NCBI GenBank assembly: GCA_965212195.1 | Contig: CBDBUW010000017.1 | Location: forward strand, 372,001-436,000 | Length of the DNA stretch: 64,000 nucleotides | Reading direction: 5' to 3' | From: JAJCYK01 sp965212195 | Lineage (GTDB): Bacteria; Bacteroidota; Bacteroidia; Cytophagales; Cyclobacteriaceae | Translations under genes and position numbers: made by a program | Part shown: positions 26,552 through 35,127 of the stretch, piece by piece | Layout: each line of letters begins with the position of its first letter | Position numbering within the stretch: the first letter of the stretch is position 1 | The notes under the pieces: generated by a model | Seen by the model: only the letters and a program-made list of their open reading frames with translations | What the model was told of the DNA's origin: nothing | The model's database searches: none

Positions 26552-27853
26552 CTATGCGGCTCGGCCTCTGGTCCTACCGGACTTCATCATACCATCATAG
26601 TGCCGCATCAGCAAATAACTTTCAATTTGCTGCAGTGTGTCAAGAATTACACCGACCATGATCAACAGGGACGTTCCGCCATAGAAGTAGGAGAAACCAC
26701 GAGTAACCCCTGCCAAACTGGCAATCGCTGGCAATACTGCCACAATAGCCAGAAAAACAGATCCCGGGAAGGTAATTCTTGTCAATATTGTATCTATAAA
26801 CTCAGAGGTTTGTTTACCCGGTTTAATTCCCGGGATAAATCCTCCGTTTCTTTTCAAATTATCCGCTATATCGTTGGGATTAACGGTAATAGCGGTGTAA
26901 AAGAAGGTAAATACCACTACTAGAATTCCGAATACCACATTGTATTGCCAGGAAGTGAAGTCGTTGAAGGTATTACCAATAGTATTGGCAATATCACTAC
27001 TGTCCCGCCACAACCCTGCCACCATGCCCGGAATGAACATCAAAGCTTGGGCAAATATTATGGGCATAACACCACTGGCATTTACTTTCAAAGGGATATA
27101 CTGCCTTTGTCCTCCATAAACTTTATTTCCTACCACCTGTTTGGCATACTGCACGGGGATACGTCGTACCGCCTGAGTCAGCATCACTACCGCCATAACT
27201 ACGAAGAACAAGGCCAACAGCTCCAATATGAATAACAAGGCGCCTTGCATGCCCTTGGCCGCAGCTTCCTGAATGATGGCTTGAGGGAAACCAGCAATGA
27301 TCCCGATCATGATCAGCATGGAAATTCCATTGCCAATACCTTTATCGGTGATGCGTTCACCTAACCACATGCAGAACATCGTTCCTGTGGTGATGATGAT
27401 CACGGAAGAAACGGTAAAGAAAAATCGATTTTCCACCAAAATAGCTTCAGCAGGAATGGTTACCGTAAGGTAACTGATAGACTGAGCAGCGGTGATGGCA
27501 ATAGTCAGCACCCGGGTGATCTGATTCATCTTTTTACGTCCGGAATCACCTTCCTTTTGCATTTTTTGGAAGTAGGGAACCGCTACCGTCAGCAACTGAA
27601 TTACAATAGAAGCTGAAATGTAGGGCATAATACCCAAAGCAAAGATGGAGGCCCGGTTAAACGCTCCTCCCAGGAAAATGTCCAAGAAGTCAAAGATGCC
27701 ACCAGGTGTAGTGAGCTGATCGGGATCTACCCCTGGCAAAACCACATAGGAACCCAGTCTAAAGATGATCAGGAATCCAATAGTATTAAGTATGCGGATC
27801 CTGAGATCTTCAATTGAAAATATGTCCCTTATAGTGGTAAAGAATTTCTTCAT
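26552..27853 (-). CDS. secY: Protein translocase subunit SecY
   Basis: A 433-residue channel protein with about ten membrane helices. Family marks: GIMPYISASIVIQLL in helix 2, ITDKGIGNGISMLIM and the long cytoplasmic loop with GIRPGKQT-like NGGFIPGIKPGKQTSEF. It forms the translocon with SecE (encoded at 51.7 kb) and SecG. Its ATG overlaps the rplO stop by one base (TAATG), suggesting coupled translation. Confidence 0.98.
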   Translation of the reverse strand: MKKFFTTIRDIFSIEDLRIRILNTIGFLIIFRLGSYVVLPGVDPDQLTTPGGIFDFLDIFLGGAFNRASIFALGIMPYISASIVIQLLTVAVPYFQKMQKEGDSGRKKMNQITRVLTIAITAAQSISYLTVTIPAEAILVENRFFFTVSSVIIITTGTMFCMWLGERITDKGIGNGISMLIMIGIIAGFPQAIIQEAAAKGMQGALLFILELLALFFVVMAVVMLTQAVRRIPVQYAKQVVGNKVYGGQRQYIPLKVNASGVMPIIFAQALMFIPGMVAGLWRDSSDIANTIGNTFNDFTSWQYNVVFGILVVVFTFFYTAITVNPNDIADNLKRNGGFIPGIKPGKQTSEFIDTILTRITFPGSVFLAIVAVLPAIASLAGVTRGFSYFYGGTSLLIMVGVILDTLQQIESYLLMRHYDGMMKSGRTRGRAA

Positions 27854-28302
27854 TATCCCAATTTAACGGCTTTACCTCCGGCCTTTTCTATCGATTCTGC
27901 CGCTGATGCAGAAAATGCATGTGCGGAAACTTCAACTTTGGCACTCAGTGCTCCTCTTCCCAATACTTTCACCAGATCTTTCTTGCCCACCAAACCATTG
28001 GCTACCATGAGGTCAACCGTAATTGACTTTTCCTTGCTGGTTTCAGCAAGTTGTTGGATTGCATCAAGATTGATGGCTTTGTACTCCACACGATTCGGAT
28101 TCTTAAACCCAAATTTGGGGATCCTGCGCTGCAGGGGCATTTGACCACCCTCAAATCCCAATTTCTGAGAATATCCGGATCTTGACTTGGCACCTTTATG
28201 TCCACGAGTAGAAGTTCCACCACGTCCAGAGCCTTGCCCCCGACCTATTCTTTTGCGGTTTTTAGTCGAACCCTCTGCTGGCTTTAATGTATGCAGTTTC
28301 AT
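27853..28302 (-). CDS. rplO: 50S ribosomal protein L15
   Basis: A 149-residue L15: the start MKLHTLKPAEGSTKNRKRIG and the Gly/Arg-rich GRGQGSGRGGTSTRGHKGAK are diagnostic; FGFKNPNRVEYKAINL follows. Overlaps the secY start by one base. Confidence 0.97.
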   Translation of the reverse strand: MKLHTLKPAEGSTKNRKRIGRGQGSGRGGTSTRGHKGAKSRSGYSQKLGFEGGQMPLQRRIPKFGFKNPNRVEYKAINLDAIQQLAETSKEKSITVDLMVANGLVGKKDLVKVLGRGALSAKVEVSAHAFSASAAESIEKAGGKAVKLG

Positions 28303-28304
28303 AA

Positions 28305-28484
28305 TTACAATTCGGTTACCGTAACTAAATGACTCACTTTATTGACCATTCCCTTTATTTGAGGGGTGGCTTCCACTTCTACGCTACGGTTAAGTTTACC
28401 CAGGCCAAGAGCTTTAATGGTCAGCTTTTGTCGTTTGGGGCGGTTAATAGCACTCCTTACTTGTGTAATTCTTACTTTTCCCAT
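28305..28484 (-). CDS. rpmD: 50S ribosomal protein L30
   Basis: A 59-residue L30 (MGKVRITQVRSAINRPKRQK, GLGKLNRSVEVE, GMVNKVSHLVTVTEL) read directly from the sequence between rpsE and rplO. Gaps are 3 bases on the rpsE side and 2 bases on the rplO side. Confidence 0.96.
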   Translation of the reverse strand: MGKVRITQVRSAINRPKRQKLTIKALGLGKLNRSVEVEATPQIKGMVNKVSHLVTVTEL

Positions 28485-28487
28485 GAC

Positions 28488-29006
28488 CTATCCTTTAAAT
28501 ACCTTAGCTAAGGTCACACCGCGCTGTTGGGCTACAGTGTAAGCATCTCTCATATTGCTCAGAGCATGGAAGGTAGCCTTCACCACGTTATGTGGGTTGG
28601 AAGATCCTTTGGATTTTGCCAGTACATCTTTAATACCTGCACTTTCCAACACCGCTCTCATAGCACCTCCGGCAATTACCCCGGTTCCAGGGGATGCAGG
28701 TTTAAGCAGTACTAGTCCTCCGCCGTATTTTCCGATTGCCTGATGAGGCACAGTATTTTTGTAAACCGGTACCTTTACCAAATTCTTTTTAGCATCGTCA
28801 ATCCCCTTGGTAATAGCATCCGTCACCTCATTGGCTTTACCCAGGCCATAGCCTACCACTCCGTTACCGTCACCTACTACCACGATGGCTGAGAAACTGA
28901 ACCTACGACCACCTTTTACTACCTTGGCCACTCTTTTGATAGCGACCACCTTCTCCTTCAGATCAATCTCACTGGCCTTAACCGACTTAATGTTACTCTG
29001 AGACAT
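28488..29006 (-). CDS. rpsE: 30S ribosomal protein S5
   Basis: A 172-residue S5 with the S5 N-terminal dsRNA-like domain (LKEKVVAIKRVAKVVKGGRR, FSAIVVVGDGNGVVGYGLGK) and C-terminal domain (GTGVIAGGAMRAVLESAGI). It acts in decoding accuracy and mRNA entry. Three bases separate it from rplR. Confidence 0.97.
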   Translation of the reverse strand: MSQSNIKSVKASEIDLKEKVVAIKRVAKVVKGGRRFSFSAIVVVGDGNGVVGYGLGKANEVTDAITKGIDDAKKNLVKVPVYKNTVPHQAIGKYGGGLVLLKPASPGTGVIAGGAMRAVLESAGIKDVLAKSKGSSNPHNVVKATFHALSNMRDAYTVAQQRGVTLAKVFKG

Positions 29007-29009
29007 AGT

Positions 29010-29357
29010 TTAAAATTTTAATCCTCCTTCACGGGCACCATCGGCCAGGGCTTTAACCTTTCCGTGATACACATAACCACTTCGATCGAACACCACAGAT
29101 TCCACTCCATTGGCAGAGGCCTTCTCAGCCAGTTTTTTACCTACTTCCTTGGCCGACTCCACATTTAAGGATGGTTTGCCGATCTCCTTGGAAGACGCTG
29201 CTACCAGGGTATGCCCGTTTACATCGTCGATGATCTGAGCATAAATAGCCTTATTGCTTTTAAAAACTGAAAGGCGCGGACACTCCGCAGTCCCCGACAG
29301 ACGATTTCGTATCCCTTGTCGAATGCGTAGCCGTCGCTTAACTTTCTTAGTTGCCAT
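29010..29357 (-). CDS. rplR: 50S ribosomal protein L18
   Basis: A 115-residue 5S-rRNA-binding protein: RRLRIRQGIRNRLSGTAECP, RLSVFKSNKAIYAQIIDD and FDRSGYVYHGKVKALADGAR are clear L18 blocks. It lies between rplF and rpsE. Confidence 0.97.
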   Translation of the reverse strand: MATKKVKRRLRIRQGIRNRLSGTAECPRLSVFKSNKAIYAQIIDDVNGHTLVAASSKEIGKPSLNVESAKEVGKKLAEKASANGVESVVFDRSGYVYHGKVKALADGAREGGLKF

Positions 29358-29365
29358 GGTAATTC

Positions 29366-29920
29366 TTATTTAGCGGCTGTTTTACCAGCTTTACGTCTTA
29401 CATATTCTCCCACAAATCGGATGCCCTTACCCTTATAAGGTTCCACTTTTCTCAGGGACTTTATCTTGGCAGCAACCTCACCAACCAATTGTTTGTCAAT
29501 CCCTTCCAGTATAACCCTGGGATTCTTACCTTTTTGGGTCTCAGCGGTTACTTTGACCTCCTCCGGAACGGCCATGAAAATATTATGAGAATATCCCAAG
29601 CTCATCTCCAAAACGTTTCCTTGTACGGAAGCCTTGTACCCCACACCCACTAGTTCCAGTTGTTTTTTATAACCTTCATTCACACCGATTACCATATTGC
29701 TTACCAATGACCGGTACAATCCGTGCAAGGCCCTGTGTCGCTTTTGATCGGTGGGTCGTTGTACACTTACCAATCCATCCTCAATAGATAACTTCATATC
29801 GGGATCGATCTGTTGCTGTAATTCACCCTTGGGGCCTTTTACAGTAACCAGATTCTTATCAGAGACTTCCAGCGTCACATTCTCTGGTAATTCTATGGGC
29901 TTGCTCCCTATCCTAGACAT
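29366..29920 (-). CDS. rplF: 50S ribosomal protein L6
   Basis: A 184-residue L6 with two repeated alpha/beta domains: MSRIGSKPIELPENVTLEV at the start, GVNEGYKKQLELVGVGYKA in the middle and KVEPYKGKGIRFVGEYVRRK at the end. Located near the GTPase-associated centre. Confidence 0.97.
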   Translation of the reverse strand: MSRIGSKPIELPENVTLEVSDKNLVTVKGPKGELQQQIDPDMKLSIEDGLVSVQRPTDQKRHRALHGLYRSLVSNMVIGVNEGYKKQLELVGVGYKASVQGNVLEMSLGYSHNIFMAVPEEVKVTAETQKGKNPRVILEGIDKQLVGEVAAKIKSLRKVEPYKGKGIRFVGEYVRRKAGKTAAK

Positions 29921-29932
29921 CTCTTCAATTAG

Positions 29933-30331
29933 TTAATAAACGTAACACAATACTTCACCGCCGATTTGCTGGTCTCTGGCCTCTTTATCGGTCATGATCC
30001 CCTTAGAGGTGGACATAATGGCGATTCCCAGACCGTTCAATACCCGGGGCAACTTATCGGCTTTAGCATACTTGCGCAACCCGGGTTTACTGATTCGTTC
30101 CAGCTGAATAATGGATGAGGCTTTGGTATCCGGATTGTACTTCAGGGCAACTTTAATAGTACCCTGAGGTCCATTGTCATCCTCAAATTTAAAGTCCCGG
30201 ATATACCCTTTGTCGTGCAATACCTTAGTGATTTCCTTCTTCAAATTAGAAGAGGGAACCTCAACCACCTTGTGTTGGGCTCTGATAGCATTACGCAACC
30301 TGGTTAGATAATCAGCAATTGGATCCGTCAT
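29933..30331 (-). CDS. rpsH: 30S ribosomal protein S8
   Basis: A 132-residue 16S-binding protein: MTDPIADYLTRLRNAIRAQH, KYNPDTKASSIIQLERISKPG, and a C-terminal GIAIMSTSKGIMTDKEARDQ block. In E. coli S8 represses the spc operon by binding its mRNA. Here rpsH is preceded by a 92-base gap, unusual within this operon, that holds a promoter and a hairpin. Confidence 0.97.
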   Translation of the reverse strand: MTDPIADYLTRLRNAIRAQHKVVEVPSSNLKKEITKVLHDKGYIRDFKFEDDNGPQGTIKVALKYNPDTKASSIIQLERISKPGLRKYAKADKLPRVLNGLGIAIMSTSKGIMTDKEARDQQIGGEVLCYVY

Positions 30332-30374
30332 GGTAATTTTCTCTATTCCTTTAATGGCTGGCCAAACCGGCCTG
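30332..30374 (-). promoter_or_regulatory. rpsH leader with GC-rich hairpin, possible S8 site
   Basis: The transcript from the promoter at 30375 would begin with a small stem in which GGCC pairs with GGCC across a GGTTT loop, extended by GC pairs around an A-A mismatch. S8 binds a comparable irregular helix in 16S rRNA and in E. coli spc mRNA (established for E. coli). That this leader serves S8 autoregulation is inference. Confidence 0.35.
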
Positions 30375-30405
30375 CAAAGTTACTGAACTTTTAATTTTAT
30401 TGAAA
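30375..30405 (-). promoter_or_regulatory. Internal spc-operon promoter before rpsH
   Basis: On the minus strand TTTC (30405-30402), 19 bases, then TAACTTTG (30382-30375) followed by CAGGCC. The -7 box is a full TAnnTTTG match, the -33 is three of four, and the CAnnCC discriminator is shared with the other translation promoters in the window. Confidence 0.62.
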
Positions 30406-30423
30406 TATAAATAAGCTATTATT

Positions 30424-30693
30424 TCACCAGCTTGCCTTAGTCACTCCGGGGATCATTCCTTTGGAAGCCATCTCACGGAAAGTCACTCTGCAAATGCCGA
30501 ATTTCCTCATATATCCTTTGGGTCGTCCGGTAAGCTTACAGCGGTTGTGCAAGCGCACAGGTGAGGCGTTTCGGGGAAGCTTATCTAATGCCTGATAGTC
30601 TCCTGCTGCCTTCAGCTCTGCGCGTTTGGCGGCATATTTGGCTACCAGTCTCTCTCTTTTTCGTTCCCTTGCTTTAATTGATTCTCTTGCCAT
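30424..30693 (-). CDS. rpsN: 30S ribosomal protein S14 (zinc-free form)
   Basis: An 89-residue S14 of the long type: MARESIKARERKRERLVAKY at the start, NRCKLTGRPKGYMRKFGICR and GMIPGVTKASW at the end. It lacks the paired CxxC motifs of the short zinc-binding form. Its ATG overlaps the rplE stop by one base (TAATG). Confidence 0.97.
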   Translation of the reverse strand: MARESIKARERKRERLVAKYAAKRAELKAAGDYQALDKLPRNASPVRLHNRCKLTGRPKGYMRKFGICRVTFREMASKGMIPGVTKASW

Positions 30694-31259
30694 TATTCCT
30701 TATTCTCTGTGTTTTTATTTTTAAAAGGCATTCCCAATGCCTTTAGTAAGGCATAACTCTCTTCATCGTTATTAGCCGTAGTTACAAAAGTGATATCCAT
30801 ACCGGATATTCTACTCACTTGGTCAATACTGATCTCCGGGAATATGATCTGTTCTTTGACTCCCAGGGTATAATTTCCTCTGCCGTCAAAGCTCTTATCG
30901 TTAATTCCTCGAAAGTCACGTACCCTGGGCAGTGCTACGGTGGTCAAACGGTCCAGGAATTCATACATTTTATCACCTCTCAAAGTAACACGGGCGCCGA
31001 TAGGCATCCCATCACGTAATTTGAAGTTAGATATTGAAGTCCGGGCAATAGTAGGTACCGCTCTTTGACCGGTAATGGTAGAAAGCTCTTCCACACCCAC
31101 ATCTACCAGCTTCTTATCTGCAACGGCATCTCCAATGCCCTTATTTACGCAGATCTTGACCAACTTAGGTACCTGCATAATTGATTTGTACTGGAATTTC
31201 TCACGCAATTCCGGTACTATCTCAGTTAAATATCTCTCCTTTAGTCTTGGGCTAGCCAT
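30693..31259 (-). CDS. rplE: 50S ribosomal protein L5
   Basis: A 188-residue 5S-rRNA-binding protein: YLTEIVPELREKFQY, VPKLVKICVNKGIGDA, GQRAVPTIARTSISNFKLR-like segment and GNYTLGVKEQIIFPEI. It overlaps rplX by 8 bases at its start, so translation is likely coupled. Confidence 0.97.
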   Translation of the reverse strand: MASPRLKERYLTEIVPELREKFQYKSIMQVPKLVKICVNKGIGDAVADKKLVDVGVEELSTITGQRAVPTIARTSISNFKLRDGMPIGARVTLRGDKMYEFLDRLTTVALPRVRDFRGINDKSFDGRGNYTLGVKEQIIFPEISIDQVSRISGMDITFVTTANNDEESYALLKALGMPFKNKNTENKE

Positions 31260-31596
31260 TTTTTATGATTTCTCCTGTTTTCTTTGAATAACGCTGCAAC
31301 TTACCCTTGTCATCCCGCTTACGGCCTATTCTGGTGGCTTCACCACTTGCCGGGTCGATCAGCATCAGATTGCTGATGTGTATAGGCGCCTCCTTGCGCT
31401 CAATTCCTCCTTCGGGATTGGCGGCTGAGGGCTTTACATGCTTGGTAACCAAGTTGAGTCCCTCCACTATAGCCCGTTGCTTTTCGGGATATACTACCAG
31501 CACTTTGCCGGAATTAGGATTGGCGTGCTTGGCGTTTCCGGCGATAACTTTTACGGTATCCCCAGTTCGTATATGTAATTTTTTATTCCTTTTCAT
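31252..31596 (-). CDS. rplX: 50S ribosomal protein L24
   Basis: A 114-residue L24 with a KOW motif near the N-terminus (HIRTGDTVKVIAGNAKHANP) and KHVKPSAANPEGGIERKEAP. An assembly initiator of the 50S. Its 3' end overlaps the rplE start by 8 bases. Confidence 0.97.
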   Translation of the reverse strand: MKRNKKLHIRTGDTVKVIAGNAKHANPNSGKVLVVYPEKQRAIVEGLNLVTKHVKPSAANPEGGIERKEAPIHISNLMLIDPASGEATRIGRKRDDKGKLQRYSKKTGEIIKNG

Positions 31597-31599
31597 GAT

Positions 31600-31968
31600 C
31601 TATATAACTTCAGGGGCCAATGACACGATCTTCATGAATTGCTTCTCCCGCAATTCACGACCCACCGGCCCGAAAATTCGGGTACCCCGAGGCTCATCGG
31701 TAGGGCTTAGCAGTACCGCTGCGTTGTCTTCGAAGCGAATGTAAGAGCCGTCCTTGCGTCGAACCTCTTTCTTGGTACGGACCACCACAGCTCGAGAAAC
31801 AGTACCCTTTTTCAAACTACTGGAAGAAAGGGCGTCCTTCACGGTAACCACTACTTTGTCACCGATACTAGCATAGCGTTTCTTGGTTCCTCCTAAAACA
31901 CGAATAACCAAGACTTCCTTGGCACCACTGTTATCCGCTACGTTTAATCTACTCTCTTGCTGAATCAT
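31600..31968 (-). CDS. rplN: 50S ribosomal protein L14
   Basis: A 122-residue L14: starts MIQQESRLNVADNSGAKEVL and has RVLGGTKKRYASIGD and GTRIFGPVGRELREKQFMKI. It forms the intersubunit bridge B8 region. Two bases separate it from rpsQ. Confidence 0.98.
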   Translation of the reverse strand: MIQQESRLNVADNSGAKEVLVIRVLGGTKKRYASIGDKVVVTVKDALSSSSLKKGTVSRAVVVRTKKEVRRKDGSYIRFEDNAAVLLSPTDEPRGTRIFGPVGRELREKQFMKIVSLAPEVI

Positions 31969-31970
31969 GA

Positions 31971-32225
31971 TTATTTAGCCTTTTCAATGATCTCTATCAG
32001 GCGCCATCGTTTGCGCTTACTGGTAGGTCGGGTTTCCATAATTTTTACAGTATCTCCAATACCGCATTCGTTTTTGGCGTCATGAGCCATGAACTTGTTG
32101 GACTTGCGCATGAACTTTCCGTAAACCGGGTGCTTCACTTTGCGGTCTACTTGAACCGTAATGGACTTATCCATTTTATTGCTGACCACTTTGCCGGTAC
32201 GCTCTTTTCTTAAGTTTCTTTCCAT
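31971..32225 (-). CDS. rpsQ: 30S ribosomal protein S17
   Basis: An 84-residue OB-fold protein from ATG at 32225 (MERNLRKERTGKVVSNKMDK), with VKHPVYGKFMRKSNKF and GDTVKIMETRPTSKRKRWRL. The frame also opens at a TTG 15 bases upstream, but that would overlap rpmC and add residues not seen in the family. Confidence 0.96.
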   Translation of the reverse strand: MERNLRKERTGKVVSNKMDKSITVQVDRKVKHPVYGKFMRKSNKFMAHDAKNECGIGDTVKIMETRPTSKRKRWRLIEIIEKAK

Positions 32226-32229
32226 GGCA

Positions 32230-32427
32230 CTAATTCTCAATTTTTTGTTTGGCTGTCAACTCTGTGTGCATTCTGGCGATCAACTTCTTGGTCTGCTTGA
32301 TCTTGACCGGGTTCTCAATGGGAGAAATGGCATGGGCAAACTTCAATTTTTGTAAATTCTCCTGCTCAGAGGAGATGCGCTCATGCAATTCATCTATGGA
32401 GAGTGACTTTATTTCTGAATTCTTCAT
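32230..32427 (-). CDS. rpmC: 50S ribosomal protein L29
   Basis: A 65-residue two-helix protein: MKNSEIKSLSIDELHERISS, then QENLQKLKFAHAISPIENPV, the usual L29 pattern. Located at the tunnel exit. ATG start; 7 bases after rplP. Confidence 0.96.
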   Translation of the reverse strand: MKNSEIKSLSIDELHERISSEQENLQKLKFAHAISPIENPVKIKQTKKLIARMHTELTAKQKIEN

Positions 32428-32434
32428 AATACTA

Positions 32435-32854
32435 TTATCCTACGTAATCCGGTCGTACTACAAACTTAGTTTGAATGGGCAGTTTTTGGGCTGCCAGCCT
32501 CAAGGCCTCTTCAGCCAATTTCCGGTTGACTCCCGCGGACTCGAACATAATGGTTCCGGGCTTAACTACTGCTACCCAGTATTCCGGGGCACCTTTACCT
32601 TTTCCCATCCTTACCTCCGCAGGTTTCTTAGTGATAGGCTTATCCGGAAAGATCCGGATCCAAACCTGTCCTTCTCTTTTCATGGCCCTGGTTACCGCAA
32701 TACGGGCTGCCTCAATCTGTCTGCTGGTGATCCAGCCGGACTCAAGGGCTTTCAATCCGAAAGTGCCGAAGGCAATGGTATGACCTCTTTGGGCAATACC
32801 TTTTACCCGGCCCTTTTGCATTCTGCGGAATTTCGTTCTCTTCGGTTGTAACAT
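32435..32854 (-). CDS. rplP: 50S ribosomal protein L16
   Basis: A 139-residue L16: MLQPKRTKFRRMQKGRVKGI, ARIAVTRAMKREGQVWIRIF, PDKPITKKPAEVRMGKGKGA and EYWVAVVKPG. It lies near the A-site tRNA elbow. ATG start. Confidence 0.98.
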   Translation of the reverse strand: MLQPKRTKFRRMQKGRVKGIAQRGHTIAFGTFGLKALESGWITSRQIEAARIAVTRAMKREGQVWIRIFPDKPITKKPAEVRMGKGKGAPEYWVAVVKPGTIMFESAGVNRKLAEEALRLAAQKLPIQTKFVVRPDYVG

Positions 32855-32892
32855 TACTCTATCATTTGACTGCCAAACGCAGTGATATCAAT

Positions 32893-33606
32893 CTATCTTC
32901 TTTTTCTTTTAGCCCCGCCATCACGCTTACGACGACCCATATCTCCTCCGGTTTTGCCGATATTGGGAGAAAGGTCTCTTTTTCCAAAGATCTCTCCATT
33001 AAAGATCCAAACTTTGATGCCGATTTTTCCATAAACCGTGTTGGATTCGGACACGGCATAGTCAATATCTGCCCGCAGGGTATGCAGTGGGATCCGACCA
33101 TCCTTATATTGCTCAGAACGCGCCATTTCAGCACCGCCTAATCGACCGGAAACTTTAATCTTTATTCCTTGAGCCCCTACACGCATGGCACTTGCTATAG
33201 CTTGCTTCATTGCCCGGCGATAAGAGATCCTGGCTTGCAATTGCTGGGCGATGGATTCCCCTACCAATCTTGCATCCAGTTCGGGTCTCTTAATTTCAAA
33301 AATATTGATCTGAACATCTTTCCCGGTGATCTTTTTAAGCTCCTCTTTGATCTTGTCCACCTCGGCGCCGCCTTTACCGATTACTACTCCCGGTCGGGCG
33401 GTGTGCACTGTTAAGGTGATGCGCTTTAAGGTGCGTTCGATGACGATTTTAGAGATCCCGCCCTTAGGAATACGAGCACGTATGTAATTGCGAATCTTGT
33501 GATCTTCAACGATCTTATCGGAAAAGTCTTTGCCACCATACCAGTTGGAATCCCAACCTTTTACAATGCCAAGCCTCAGACCTATTGGGTTTACTTTTTG
33601 TCCCAT
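32893..33606 (-). CDS. rpsC: 30S ribosomal protein S3
   Basis: A 237-residue S3: start MGQKVNPIGLRLGIVKGWDS, KH domain with RPGVVIGKGGAEVDKIKEEL, and C-terminal domain with GRIPLHTLRADIDYAVSES. Forms part of the mRNA entry tunnel and helicase site. The tail is basic (RRKRDGGAKRKRR). Confidence 0.98.
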   Translation of the reverse strand: MGQKVNPIGLRLGIVKGWDSNWYGGKDFSDKIVEDHKIRNYIRARIPKGGISKIVIERTLKRITLTVHTARPGVVIGKGGAEVDKIKEELKKITGKDVQINIFEIKRPELDARLVGESIAQQLQARISYRRAMKQAIASAMRVGAQGIKIKVSGRLGGAEMARSEQYKDGRIPLHTLRADIDYAVSESNTVYGKIGIKVWIFNGEIFGKRDLSPNIGKTGGDMGRRKRDGGAKRKRR

Positions 33607-33612
33607 TATAAC

Positions 33613-33999
33613 TTATTTAGAATCTTCTTTTTCTTCAGAAACCTCAGCGGCCACCTCCGCTTTGTTGTCTACTACCAGGGTAACATGATTGGAACGCTTC
33701 CTAATACGGTGCGCTCTTCCCTGCGGTGCCGGTCGCAATCTTTTTAGAATGCGAGCGCTGTCCACAAAGATCTCCTTCACATACAAGTCTGCTTCCTCCA
33801 GGCGTACCTCTTCATTCTTTGTTTGCCAATTGGCAACGGCCGACAACAAAAGCTTCTCCAAGCGGGCTGCACCCACTTTAGATTCGAACTTCAAAATGTT
33901 CAAAGCACTATTAACAGACTCACCTCTGATCATATCAGCGACCAAGCGCATTTTACGAGGAGAGGTGGGCACATTATTTAGTCGAGCTATCGCTTCCAT
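33613..33999 (-). CDS. rplV: 50S ribosomal protein L22
   Basis: A 128-residue L22 from ATG at 33999 (MEAIARLNNVPTSPRKMRLV), with LEKLLLSAVANWQTKNEE and RGRAHRIRKRSNHVTLVV. It lines the exit tunnel. A short acidic C-terminal tail (AEVSEEKEDSK) is added. A TTG two codons upstream also opens the frame. Confidence 0.96.
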   Translation of the reverse strand: MEAIARLNNVPTSPRKMRLVADMIRGESVNSALNILKFESKVGAARLEKLLLSAVANWQTKNEEVRLEEADLYVKEIFVDSARILKRLRPAPQGRAHRIRKRSNHVTLVVDNKAEVAAEVSEEKEDSK

Positions 34000-34005
34000 A
34001 TTCAA

Positions 34006-34284
34006 TTATCTTTTGCCTTTGTCCTTCTTAGCCACGTGACCCCTAAAATTTCTGGTTGGAGCAAACTCACCAAGCTTATGCCCCACCATATTCTCCGTCA
34101 CGTAAACAGGGATAAATTTATTTCCGTTGTGCACCGCAAAAGTATGACCCACAAATTCCGGGGATATCATAGACCTTCTTGACCAAGTCTTTATCACAGA
34201 CTTCTTTCCGGATTCGTTCATGTTATCCACCTTTTTTTCCAGGCGGAAATCGATATAAGGTCCTTTTTTTAGTGATCTTCCCAT
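34006..34284 (-). CDS. rpsS: 30S ribosomal protein S19
   Basis: A 92-residue S19: MGRSLKKGPYIDFRLEKKVD, KTWSRRSMISPEFVGHTFAV and NMVGHKLGEFAPTRNFRGH. It works with S13 in the 30S head. ATG start. Confidence 0.98.
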   Translation of the reverse strand: MGRSLKKGPYIDFRLEKKVDNMNESGKKSVIKTWSRRSMISPEFVGHTFAVHNGNKFIPVYVTENMVGHKLGEFAPTRNFRGHVAKKDKGKR

Positions 34285-34293
34285 TGTTAAGCC

Positions 34294-35109
34294 TTATTTC
34301 TTAATTATAAATTTATCGCTGTATTTCTTCTTACTCCTGGTCTTATACCCTTTGGCATAAAGACCTTTTCTGGATCGAGGGTGGCCTCCTGAAGCCTTAC
34401 CTTCTCCACCGCCCATCGGGTGATCGACGGGGTTCATGGCAACTCCACGAACTCGAGGTCTGCGACCAAGCCATCGGTTTCGCCCTGCTTTACCCAGGCT
34501 TACATTCATATGCTCCGCATTGGAAACAGTTCCTACTGTGGCCATGCAGGTGTTCAACACCATTCTCATTTCGCCCGAAGGCAACTTCAAGGTAGCATAC
34601 TTACCTTCCCTGGCCAGTAACTGGGCATAGGCTCCGGCGCTGCGAGCCATGGCTGCACCTTTACCGGGCTTCAATTCTATATTGTGAACGATAGTACCTA
34701 AGGGAATTTTACCCAAAGGCAAAGCATTTCCAACTTCTGGGGCTACTTTATCACCAGACACCACCGTTTGACCTACCTTAAGTCCTTCAGCTGCGATGAT
34801 GTAGGACTTGGCGCCATCGGCATAATACAACAATGCGATCCTTGCAGATCGCATGGGGTCATACTCAATAGACTTAACCGTAGCAGGAACGTCAAATTTA
34901 CGTCGCTTGAAATCAATCTCACGCATACGCTTCTTATGACCACCGCCCAAGTATCGCATGGTCATGCGACCGCTATTGTTTCTGCCTCCAGACCTCTTGG
35001 AGGGCCGCAACAGAGACTTTTCCGGTTTGCCTGCGGTTATCTCATCAAAACTGGGCGCCATTCTGTAGCGCTGTCCTGGAGTTACTGGTCGTAATTTTTT
35101 TACTGGCAT
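34294..35109 (-). CDS. rplB: 50S ribosomal protein L2
   Basis: A 271-residue L2: MPVKKLRPVTPGQRYRM, HKKRMREIDFKRRK, and the C-terminal VRGVAMNPVDHPMGGGEGKA with the conserved His needed for peptidyl-transferase function (family knowledge). Ends in a Lys-rich tail. Confidence 0.98.
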   Translation of the reverse strand: MPVKKLRPVTPGQRYRMAPSFDEITAGKPEKSLLRPSKRSGGRNNSGRMTMRYLGGGHKKRMREIDFKRRKFDVPATVKSIEYDPMRSARIALLYYADGAKSYIIAAEGLKVGQTVVSGDKVAPEVGNALPLGKIPLGTIVHNIELKPGKGAAMARSAGAYAQLLAREGKYATLKLPSGEMRMVLNTCMATVGTVSNAEHMNVSLGKAGRNRWLGRRPRVRGVAMNPVDHPMGGGEGKASGGHPRSRKGLYAKGYKTRSKKKYSDKFIIKK

Positions 35110-35127
35110 CTTCTTATTACCTATCGA

